A stretch of DNA of 20,159 nt from CALBMX01 sp047629095 (lineage in GTDB: Bacteria; Planctomycetota; UBA1135; GCA-002686595): assembly GCA_047629095.1 (NCBI GenBank), contig JBLHWM010000017.1, positions 1-20,159 on the forward strand, read 5' to 3'. How positions within the stretch are numbered: position 1 is the stretch's first letter; each line of letters begins with the position of its first letter. A program made the position numbers and the translations under genes. Positions 1 to 6,692 of this stretch are shown here, piece by piece. The notes under the pieces were generated by a model. The model made no database searches. It was given only the letters and a program-made list of their open reading frames with translations, and was not told the origin of the DNA.

Positions 1-1785
1 AAGCATTGCAGTCGCGCCGCCCCAATCCTCGGGGATCAGGTCGAAGCTCGCGAGCTCGTTGCGGACCTTCTCGGGGTTGGACTCGGGACGATCCGACTTC
101 GTGATGGCTACCACGATGGGCGTACCAGCGGCTCGTGCGTGGTCTAGGGCTTCTCTGGTCTGGGGCATGACGCCGTCGTCACCGGCAACCACAAGCACAA
201 CAACGTCCACTGCGGATGCGCCACGGGAGCGCATTGCGGTGAAGGCGGCGTGGCCCGGGGTGTCGACGATGGTGACCTCGTGGCCCTTGCTCGTGGAGAC
301 CTTGTAGGCGCCAATGTGCTGGGTGATGCCACCGGCTTCGGTGTTGGCGATACGGCTATTGCGGATGCTGTCGATGAGCGTCGTCTTGCCGTGGTCGACG
401 TGGCCCAGGAAGGCAACGGCGGGGGCACGGGTGATGAGATGCTCGTCCGCGATGGCCTTACGGGCGTCCGTGAGCTCCGAGAGCAGGGCGTCTTCGGCCG
501 CGATGGCCTGGGAGACCTCGAGCTCGACTTCGAACTCTTCCGCCAGCAGGGTGGCAGTCTCTTCGTCGATAAGCGACGTAATGTTCACCGAGCCGAAGCC
601 CAGCAACTTGAAGGCAACCTTGAGCAGCTCCGTTGCCTTGATCGACATCGTGTCGGCCAAGGCCTTCAAGGTGATTGGTTCCTCAATACCGACGGTCTTG
701 CCGGCCATGGGCGAGCCTCCGAACTCCTTACCCAACCTCGAGCCTCGGCCACGGCCACCAGCGCCTCGGCCACGGCCTTGGAAGCCGCCGCGCCTGCGAA
801 GGAAACGGCTGGATTCACGGTCGCGCAGCTGGGCTGCGGTCAGGTCGTCGCGGTTGCCGCCGTCGCTGCGTTGGAACACACCGGCTTTGTCGCGGCCGAA
901 CGTGGGTTGCACGTTGGGCTTAAAGTTCTCGTTGGCGCCGCGCAGTCGTCGCGAATCGGGACGCTTGGGCTGATGAGTGGGGATCGACGAGAGGTCGATG
1001 AAGCCAACGACCTTGCCGGCGGGCTTGGGTCCACCGGTCGCAGCGGGTTTGCCGGGAGCTCCGACTTTGGCAGCAGTTGCTGCTGGCGTTGCTTCTGCGG
1101 CGGGAGCCTTAGCGGCTTCCGTGGCCTCGGGCGCCGCTTCGGGAGCGGGGGCAGCATCGGGAGTGGGGGCCGCGGCCTCGACTTCAGCCACGGGGGCTGG
1201 CTCTTCTGCGACAGGGGCGACCGGTTCCGGTGCGGCCTCTGCGACTGGGGCTACGGTCTCGGGTGCAGCTTCCGCCACGACCTCAGGGGCGGCCTCGGCG
1301 GGCGCCTCGGTTTCAGTCGGCGGCTCGACTGCGGCGACCGGCTCTTCGACTGCGGGCTCGGGGGTGATTACGGGCGCTTCGGGCTCAACGATTGCAGCGG
1401 CAGCGGCGACGGGGACTGGCTCCTCGACAGGCGCTTCCTCGGTGATGGGCTCCTCAAGCGTGGCTTCGGCAGCCATCTCCTCGGGGGCTTCGTCGGCCAG
1501 CGCGGCAGCGACGGGCGCTTCCACGGGCTCGTCGGGCTTCGCGCGCTTCTTCTTGCGACGTACGATCAGACCCCCACCGAGGTCCTCACCTTCGTCGGCC
1601 TTCTTGACCTCTGAAATTACTCCATAGGCCTCCAGCTTGGCCTGTACCTCGAGAACTTCGAAGTCGTCCAAGGCGGTCATGTGGCTCTTGACCTGGGTGA
1701 ACCCCATGTCTTTGAGCTTTGCGGCAAGATCCTTGCCGGTCATGCCGTATTCCTTGGCTAGGTCGTAGATGCGCTTCTTACTCAC
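1..1785 (-). CDS. infB: Translation initiation factor IF-2, 3' end cut by the window edge
   Basis: GTPase that places initiator tRNA on the 30S subunit and promotes 50S joining. I read 595 uninterrupted codons from a GTG at 1785 to the window edge. Residues 1-55 form the IF-2 N-terminal helical domain (starting MSKKRIYDLAKEYG). About residues 78-255 are a low-complexity Ala/Glu/Pro/Val linker. An Arg/Gly patch (GRGRGAGGRGRG) lies near residues 335-350 and a second IF2_N domain around 365-430. The G domain starts with G1 GHVDHGKT (461-468), has switch I GGITQHIGAYK and G3 DTPGH (508-512). G4 reads TKSD (562-565) where IF-2 normally has NKxD. Domains II-IV would lie beyond base 1. The gene follows nusA by 53 bp on the same strand, the usual nusA-infB order. 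No Shine-Dalgarno is visible before the GTG; the start rests on N-terminal homology. Confidence 0.97.
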   Translation of the reverse strand, partial: MSKKRIYDLAKEYGMTGKDLAAKLKDMGFTQVKSHMTALDDFEVLEVQAKLEAYGVISEVKKADEGEDLGGGLIVRRKKKRAKPDEPVEAPVAAALADEAPEEMAAEATLEEPITEEAPVEEPVPVAAAAAIVEPEAPVITPEPAVEEPVAAVEPPTETEAPAEAAPEVVAEAAPETVAPVAEAAPEPVAPVAEEPAPVAEVEAAAPTPDAAPAPEAAPEATEAAKAPAAEATPAATAAKVGAPGKPAATGGPKPAGKVVGFIDLSSIPTHQPKRPDSRRLRGANENFKPNVQPTFGRDKAGVFQRSDGGNRDDLTAAQLRDRESSRFLRRRGGFQGRGRGAGGRGRGSRLGKEFGGSPMAGKTVGIEEPITLKALADTMSIKATELLKVAFKLLGFGSVNITSLIDEETATLLAEEFEVELEVSQAIAAEDALLSELTDARKAIADEHLITRAPAVAFLGHVDHGKTTLIDSIRNSRIANTEAGGITQHIGAYKVSTSKGHEVTIVDTPGHAAFTAMRSRGASAVDVVVLVVAGDDGVMPQTREALDHARAAGTPIVVAITKSDRPESNPEKVRNELASFDLIPEDWGGATAML

Positions 1786-1838
1786 GGAGTGTGTTCGGGG
1801 GTCGCTGGAGGTGCGTTTCGGAGGGGAGGAGAGGGCAA

Positions 1839-2888
1839 CTAAGCTTCGGTTTCGACCGAAGGCTCGATGACGTCTTCCTCAATAGTGTCCATGGGCTCTG
1901 GAGCGGGAGCGCTAGGAGCTTCGCCGAGGGATTTCGCCTCGAACTCTTCCCGGGTCATAATGTCAATGTCCCAACCGCAGAGGCGGCTGGCGAGACGGAC
2001 GTTCTGGCCCTTCTTGCCAATGGCAAGGGACTGCTGGTCTTCGTCCACGATGACGATTGCCGCGTGGCGATCGACGTCGGGGAAGATGTTGTCGAGGTGA
2101 ATCGCGGCGGGCTTAAGCCCGTTCATGATTAGTGTCTCGAGGGAATCCGACCAGCGGATGATGTCAATACGCTCGCCGCGCAGCTCGTCGATGACGGCCT
2201 TAATGCGGGAGCCACGTACACCGACGCAAGCGCCGATGCAGTCGATCTTAGGGTCCATGGAGACCACGGCCATCTTCGTGCGATAGCCGGGCTCGCGGAC
2301 GACACGCTTAATGTCGATGACCTCGTCGGCGATCTCGGGCACTTCGAGCTCGAAGAGCCGGCGCACGAGGTCGGGGTGGGTGCGGCTGACGATGATGCGG
2401 ATCCTGGGGCCGTCCTTGCGGACCTCTAGGATGATGCCGCGCACACGGTCGCCGGGGGAGAAGCTCTCACCGCGAACGCGCTCTTCGCGGGGCAGCCATG
2501 CCTCGACCTTGCCGAGGTTGATCACCATGTTGTCGCCGTCGAAGCGTTGGACCGAGCCGGTGACGAGTTCGCCCACACGGGCTTCGAACTCGTCAAACAG
2601 GCTGTCGCGTTCCGATTCACGGAACTTCATCAGCATGACCTGCTTGCAGGCCTGGGCGGCGATTCGGCCGAGCTCGGCGAGTTCGAATTCGTATTCGCCC
2701 TCGTCGTCCTCGATGACGATCTCGCCGGTGTTGCGGCTGATGGTGACGATTAGGTCTTCGCCAACGCCGAGGCGCTTCTTGACGGCCATACCGATAGCAT
2801 CCTCTAGCCCGCTAAAGATGTTCTCTTTGGGGATGTCCTTGTCTCGGTGGATTACATCCACCAGGCGCAGGAATTCTTCGTGGTTCAT
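1839..2888 (-). CDS. nusA: Transcription termination/antitermination factor NusA
   Basis: RNA-polymerase-binding factor that modulates pausing, intrinsic termination and antitermination. The 349-residue product has the NusA N-terminal polymerase-binding domain (about 1-105), an S1 domain (about 107-165), KH1 with GACVGVRGSRI (219-229) and KH2 with AIGKKGQNVRLA (289-300). It ends in a short acidic tail (about 320-349). It lacks the C-terminal acidic repeats of the E. coli protein, as is common outside gammaproteobacteria. I chose ATG 2888 because MNHEEFLRLVDVI aligns with known NusA starts. An upstream in-frame ATG at 2951 would add 21 residues that run through the leader hairpin. rimP, which often precedes nusA, is absent; the upstream neighbour is a divergent regulator. 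infB follows after 53 bp. Confidence 0.96.
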   Translation of the reverse strand: MNHEEFLRLVDVIHRDKDIPKENIFSGLEDAIGMAVKKRLGVGEDLIVTISRNTGEIVIEDDEGEYEFELAELGRIAAQACKQVMLMKFRESERDSLFDEFEARVGELVTGSVQRFDGDNMVINLGKVEAWLPREERVRGESFSPGDRVRGIILEVRKDGPRIRIIVSRTHPDLVRRLFELEVPEIADEVIDIKRVVREPGYRTKMAVVSMDPKIDCIGACVGVRGSRIKAVIDELRGERIDIIRWSDSLETLIMNGLKPAAIHLDNIFPDVDRHAAIVIVDEDQQSLAIGKKGQNVRLASRLCGWDIDIMTREEFEAKSLGEAPSAPAPEPMDTIEEDVIEPSVETEA

Positions 2889-2910
2889 GTCGCGGGAAGT
2901 GAGAAAGCTA

Positions 2911-2940
2911 GCTAGAAAAAAGAAGCGCCGTAAGGCGACC
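2911..2940 (-). terminator. Terminator-like hairpin in the nusA leader
   Basis: Read on the minus strand, a short GC hairpin (CGCC, loop TTAC, GGCG; plus-strand 2926-2937) is followed by CTTCTTTTTTC (the T6 tract pairs with 2916-2921). This is the form of a weak intrinsic terminator. It ends about 25 nt upstream of the nusA start, so it would act on the nusA-infB transcript. The stem is only 4 bp (5 with a bulged T), so termination without help would be inefficient. An attenuator is an inference. Confidence 0.4.
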
Positions 2941-2963
2941 GTCTCGGGCACTGCTGCCGGAGC

Positions 2964-3042
2964 CAGGCCAAGCGGCCTGAGATCACCCTACGTCGCACAA
3001 GGCGGGTTCCCGGTTGCATTTTCTCGAAGAGATCAGCAACCG
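2964..3042 (-). promoter_or_regulatory. Structured 5' leader of nusA-infB (two hairpins)
   Basis: Two further hairpins lie upstream of the terminator-like element. One has 7-bp arms CGGTTGC/GCAACCG (3011-3017 and 3036-3042) with a nested TCTC/GAGA stem (3022-3025 and 3029-3032). The other is a perfect 6-bp stem CAGGCC/GGCCTG with a 4-nt loop (2964-2979). No known riboswitch class was recognised. A 63-codon minus-strand reading frame spans this leader (3103-2912) but has no family features. Confidence 0.35.
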
Positions 3043-3067
3043 AAGACACCGAAGGCGTCGATTTAAG

Positions 3068-3115
3068 GGGGCACAGTCTGATATATCTATGAAGTAAAGT
3101 CAACGATAGTGCCCC
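3068..3115. promoter_or_regulatory. AT-rich divergent promoter region framed by a 7-bp inverted repeat
   Basis: An AT-rich island lies between the divergent nusA and AAA+ regulator genes. On the minus strand a TTGACT hexamer (plus 3103-3098) matches a -35 box. At 17-bp spacing lies CAGACT (3080-3075), which matches the -10 consensus at only 3 of 6 positions; a TATATC nearby is spaced too closely. The island is bracketed by GGGGCAC (3068-3074) and GTGCCCC (3109-3115), a perfect 7-bp inverted repeat with a 34-bp spacer, which could be an operator. Promoter assignment is tentative. Confidence 0.35.
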
Positions 3116-3216
3116 TTCTTATGGCCTTATCGCCCTTGCTTTTCCTGCCTAGGAAAGTTCTATTCGCACTGCCTCGACCGCTTGATCGGTCCCCGCTCGG
3201 TCCAACGGACCCGCCC

Positions 3217-4257
3217 ATGAATCCTACCCGGCTGCTCACAGGTTCCTCTTCACCCGTCTTCCGGGCCTTCCTCGACACGATCGAGACCGTCGCCACCAGC
3301 GACGTGACCGTGCTGTTGTCCGGTGAGATCGGCTCCGGGAAGACCGTAATCGCACGCCTATTGCACGACCGGAGCGAGCGCGTTGCCGGTCCAATCGTGG
3401 AAGTCCCCATCTCCGCGATGTCTCCGACCCTGGTTGAGAGTGAGCTCTTCGGCCACGTCAAGGGTGCCTTCACAGACGCCCGAAGGGAGCGCCTCGGTTG
3501 CTTCCGGAGGGCCGATGGGGGAACTCTGGTTCTCGAGAGCATCGATTTGATGCCCTTGGACGTGCAGGTCAAGCTGCTGCGCGCGATCCAGGAGCGCGTC
3601 GTGGAGCCCGTCGGCGGTGAGGGCCCGATTCCAGTTGATGTGCGGCTGGTCGCTACCTCAACGGCTGACCTAGCCGCCCTGGTCGAAGCGGGCACATTCC
3701 GCGAGGATCTCTATTATAGATTGTCGGTCGTTCCCCTTGTGGTGCCCCCCCTGCGCACGAGGCTCGAGGACATGGACGCTTTGGTGGAGATTCTGCTCGG
3801 CCGTTTGCACGAGCGCCTTCAACTGGCCGCACCGAAACCGGCTGCAGGGAAGAGCTTCACGCCAGCTGCCATGGAACGCCTGCTGGCCCATCCTTGGCCT
3901 GGAAATGTGCGCGAGCTCGAGAACTCCCTTGAGCGAGCCCTGGTCTTGGATTTGGCCGGCCGCAAGAAGGGAGTGGCTCCCGAGCCCATCGATGCACCGG
4001 CCTTTGACTTTCTCGACGACGCTGTGGCGGGCATAGCCGAGGAGCTCGGCTCCCGGGCCCTAGCCCACGGCCTGAAGATCGACGACGTGACGACGGCCAT
4101 GATGCAGGCCGCCATGGCTGAGGAGCGGGGCAATGTGAGCGCTGCTGCGAGGCGGCTTGGAATCACAAGGCGAGCGCTGGAATATCGGATCGATCCGGAG
4201 AAGGGTGGAGCCTCGAAACCCACCAAGTCGGCATCGAAGAGTGAGGACAAAGCATGA
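3217..4257 (+). CDS. Sigma-54-activator-like AAA+ regulator with degenerate ATPase motifs
   Basis: A PspF-sized protein (346 residues) made of an AAA+ sigma-54 interaction domain (about 6-245) and a C-terminal Fis-type helix-turn-helix (about 293-327, GNVSAAARRLGITRRALEYR). There is no receiver, GAF or PAS sensor domain. Walker A is intact (GEIGSGKT, 36-43), as are the arginine-finger segment FREDLYYR (R162, R168) and the sensor II stretch HPWPGNVRELEN (225-236). Three key elements differ: the sigma-54-contacting loop is GAFTDA (83-88) rather than GAFTGA; Walker B is LVLESI (E107, S108) rather than LFLDEI; sensor I reads ATSTADL instead of ATNRDL. Starts at GTG 3109 or ATG 3121 are possible, but ATG 3217 places the domain where family members begin. 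The stop overlaps the next start (ATGA), so the two are translationally coupled. It may bind sigma-54 poorly, hydrolyse ATP poorly, or act as a repressor. Confidence 0.85.
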   Translation: MNPTRLLTGSSSPVFRAFLDTIETVATSDVTVLLSGEIGSGKTVIARLLHDRSERVAGPIVEVPISAMSPTLVESELFGHVKGAFTDARRERLGCFRRADGGTLVLESIDLMPLDVQVKLLRAIQERVVEPVGGEGPIPVDVRLVATSTADLAALVEAGTFREDLYYRLSVVPLVVPPLRTRLEDMDALVEILLGRLHERLQLAAPKPAAGKSFTPAAMERLLAHPWPGNVRELENSLERALVLDLAGRKKGVAPEPIDAPAFDFLDDAVAGIAEELGSRALAHGLKIDDVTTAMMQAAMAEERGNVSAAARRLGITRRALEYRIDPEKGGASKPTKSASKSEDKA

Positions 4258-6569
4258 GTCTCGGCGATCTGTGGACCGGAGCCGCGCTGGTGCTCTTCGC
4301 TTCCTTGGCGGGCGCCATGGACACGCAAAAGTCGGTGGAGGCATTAGCCGCATTTGACCGCGGTGAAGCAGCGCTCAGCGCCAGCGTGCGCTTGACCTTG
4401 GTCGAGGAGATCGGAGCCAAGTCACTCGGCCTAGCCGAGACGGGAGTGCGCGCTCAGGCCCTGGCCACGAGAGCGGTCGTGGACCCCGATGCGGGCGTGC
4501 GCGAGGCGTCGCTGGCGGCCCTCGGAAACCTGGAGGGGGCCGAGGCTCCTACAGCCCTTGCTCAACTCGCCGGAGACCTGCCCACGGCCGAGGCCGTTCG
4601 CGCTGCCGAAGCCCTGGGTAAGTCCACTGATGGCGCTAGCTACGTGCTCAATCTTCTCGAAGTCGGACTTCTCGAAAAAGAGACCCAATCGACGGATAGA
4701 GGCCAAACGTGGCAGTCTCGATCAGAGACCGGGTCCCTTGCGCCAGCTGTCCTCGTGGCTCTTTTGGCCTACATGGACCGCGCGATTGATGGCGCGACTG
4801 TGGACTCGGCCTGCCAGATCTTGTTGCTCGCCAAAGTCCACCGGGACCCAACCGTTCGCAACGCGGCGAACGGCGCTTTGGATGCTGCCATCGGCCGCCT
4901 CGGTGCGCGTGGCAGTGACGCGGAAGTTGTTGTGCTTTTGGACTCACTCGGCGGCGCGGTCTGGGACAAGAGTGAGCTGCTTGTGCGGCGTTCGATCTAC
5001 CTGATCGGGCGCGGTGTGCGCCTCGAGGAAGCACTGCAAGGCGCACGCCTGGTCCAGTCCCGAACCAAGGGCTTCGCGGGGTACGAGTCTCGGCGCTGGC
5101 GCTTCTTCGGTTGCTATCTCGAAGCGGCCGCATTGCTCGCCTTGGGACGCGCCGGCGAGACCAATGACTCCCTCATGCGGGCTTCCTTCGTGCTGGACGG
5201 TTTGGGAATGGAGCGCATGGACTTGCTGCCCGATCTCCTGGTCCCATCAGTCATCTCCGCGGCCCGGGCCGCGGAGGTCCTGAGCTTGCGCGGTCTCGTG
5301 GAGCTCATGGCCGCCACGTGCCTCCTAGCCGAGGGCCAATCCCCCTCGGCGAGCCGTGTGCTCGGCCACCTGCGCATGGCCCACGAGTACAGCCTTTGGT
5401 CCCAGCTCCGGGAGGCGGCCGTGGACACCAATGCCTCCATCAGTGGGTTCGACGGCGTGCTCGATAGCGAGCTCGGACCGCGCCGACTGGTGCTCTCGGC
5501 CCCCGAGAATCCCCACTGGTCCGGCGCGAAGCGCAACCAGGGCCTGGACCTCTTGCTGAATCTCGGTGCGGCCAGCCGCGTGGTTGTGGGGGATGAGCTA
5601 CCTGGGTTTCGGCCCCCGGCGAATGCGCCAAGCGATCGATTGATCGAATCGGACCCCCAGCGCTTCCAACTGCTCAAAGGCATACGGCCCGCCCAACTCC
5701 AAGCCGTGCGCAGGGCCCTGCGCAGCACATGGGACGCGGGTGAGATGCAGGTGCTCGAGATGCAGCGCCGAGGCCTGACCGCGGCGATCGTGCGCGACGA
5801 AGAGCAGCAGTGGAAGGAGCTCGACGGCCTGCGCCTGCCCTCGATCTTCGCCTTGCTGCTCGCCGGTGACCTGCGCGCCGAGGACCGCAGTGACGACGCC
5901 GCGCTGCTCTGCGACCAACTTCTCCAAGACCTGGAGGCCGGGGGCAGCCTGGAACAGGGCGCTTGGGGGGCTTGGCTTGGGGCCCGGGTGCAGATCGCAT
6001 TGGGCGGATCGCTCTCGGATGCGGGGCGGCCCCGTGAGGCTGTGGATGTGCTGGAAGAGGCCGTATTGGGGTTAGAGGCCGTGGAGAATACGCTACTGGA
6101 GCGCAAGAGCGCTGAAATGGACCCACGGATGCTGCCCATGCACGATGCTCAGATCGAGCAGACCCGTGGACTTCGCTCGGAGGCCCTCGTTGGGCTTGCC
6201 GTGACCTGCAATGTGCGTCTCGGGGACCCGGAGACCGCCCTTGGCTACTTCGAGCGCGCCTACGAGATCCAGCAGACCGACTTCATGAAGGGGCTCTTGG
6301 CCTGCTACCGGGCGCGCTTTGGTGCCGAGCAAGAGGCCCGCGGCCTCTTGCGGACCCTCGAACCCGACCGCCCCGTCTTCTACAACATGGCCTGCGCCTA
6401 CGCGCTACTCGGGGACACCACCGAGGCCTTGGCCCTGCTGGAGCGCGAGTTAAACGAGAACCACTTCACCCCCGGCTCCCTGGCGCGCCAGAAGCGCTGG
6501 GCCAAGGGGGATCCCGACTTGGCGAATCTCTGGGATGACGCGCGGTTTTTAAAGCTCGTGGGGGAATAG
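4254..6569 (+). CDS. Secreted or membrane-anchored HEAT/TPR alpha-solenoid protein, function unknown
   Basis: No specific family recognised. The 771-residue protein begins with a hydrophobic segment that looks like a signal peptide or anchor (residues about 5-22, ending LAGA). HEAT-like helical repeats follow around 55-135, with paired helices rich in Ala and Leu. The long central part is mostly helical and unassigned. The C-terminal 160 residues carry TPR-like units (for example ALGYFERAYEIQQ and VFYNMACAYALLGDTTEAL) and end with the DPDLANLWDDARF signature common at the end of bacterial TPR arrays. It overlaps the AAA+ regulator by ATGA and so is probably made in proportion to it. Such solenoids usually bind protein partners; no enzymatic motif is visible. 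A run of Thr/Ser/Gln around residues 142-162 may be a linker. Confidence 0.8.
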   Translation: MSLGDLWTGAALVLFASLAGAMDTQKSVEALAAFDRGEAALSASVRLTLVEEIGAKSLGLAETGVRAQALATRAVVDPDAGVREASLAALGNLEGAEAPTALAQLAGDLPTAEAVRAAEALGKSTDGASYVLNLLEVGLLEKETQSTDRGQTWQSRSETGSLAPAVLVALLAYMDRAIDGATVDSACQILLLAKVHRDPTVRNAANGALDAAIGRLGARGSDAEVVVLLDSLGGAVWDKSELLVRRSIYLIGRGVRLEEALQGARLVQSRTKGFAGYESRRWRFFGCYLEAAALLALGRAGETNDSLMRASFVLDGLGMERMDLLPDLLVPSVISAARAAEVLSLRGLVELMAATCLLAEGQSPSASRVLGHLRMAHEYSLWSQLREAAVDTNASISGFDGVLDSELGPRRLVLSAPENPHWSGAKRNQGLDLLLNLGAASRVVVGDELPGFRPPANAPSDRLIESDPQRFQLLKGIRPAQLQAVRRALRSTWDAGEMQVLEMQRRGLTAAIVRDEEQQWKELDGLRLPSIFALLLAGDLRAEDRSDDAALLCDQLLQDLEAGGSLEQGAWGAWLGARVQIALGGSLSDAGRPREAVDVLEEAVLGLEAVENTLLERKSAEMDPRMLPMHDAQIEQTRGLRSEALVGLAVTCNVRLGDPETALGYFERAYEIQQTDFMKGLLACYRARFGAEQEARGLLRTLEPDRPVFYNMACAYALLGDTTEALALLERELNENHFTPGSLARQKRWAKGDPDLANLWDDARFLKLVGE

Positions 6570-6577
6570 ACGCCGGG

Positions 6578-6583
6578 TAAAAT
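6578..6583 (+). promoter_or_regulatory. Possible -10 box (TAAAAT) upstream of the methyltransferase
   Basis: TAAAAT, followed by CCTCGCC, lies 9 bp after the solenoid gene's stop and about 110 bp before the methyltransferase start. A near-identical arrangement (TAGAAT then GCTTCGCC) precedes thiG. No good -35 hexamer is seen at the right distance. Confidence 0.3.
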
Positions 6584-6617
6584 CCTCGCCTAGTTCGGGA
6601 TGGATGGGACTCGGAGC

Positions 6618-6639
6618 CGCTGTGGTTTCGACCACGGCG
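6618..6639 (+). other. Stable TTCG-tetraloop hairpin in the 5' region of the methyltransferase
   Basis: A 9-bp stem (6618-6626 with 6631-6639, one G-T wobble) closes a TTCG tetraloop, an exceptionally stable RNA hairpin. No T tract follows, so it does not look like an intrinsic terminator. It may be a transcript-stabilising or leader structure for the methyltransferase-thiS-thiG run. Confidence 0.45.
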
Positions 6640-6692
6640 CACGGGGCGCACCACCGGAACGCGTGACAGGCAATCCAAAGGGGATGCGAGCA

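Noticed and set aside
250..1614. 454-codon plus-strand open frame with Gly/Arg-rich translation
   Set aside because: It is antisense to infB, whose minus-strand product is unmistakable. Its Gly/Cys/Arg-rich composition is the mirror of the Ala/Pro/Glu linker.
2912..3103. 63-codon minus-strand frame upstream of nusA, a possible rimP remnant
   Set aside because: The translation shows no RimP motif and runs straight through the leader hairpins; better explained as leader DNA.
3109..3216. 36-residue N-terminal extension of the AAA+ regulator from GTG 3109
   Set aside because: The AAA+ domain starts right after ATG 3217, as in PspF-like proteins. The extension has no family counterpart, and GTG 3109 lies in the right arm of the inverted repeat.
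5114..6139. 341-codon minus-strand open frame
   Set aside because: Antisense to the HEAT/TPR gene and composed of Ser/Arg-rich low-complexity sequence; no recognisable domain.
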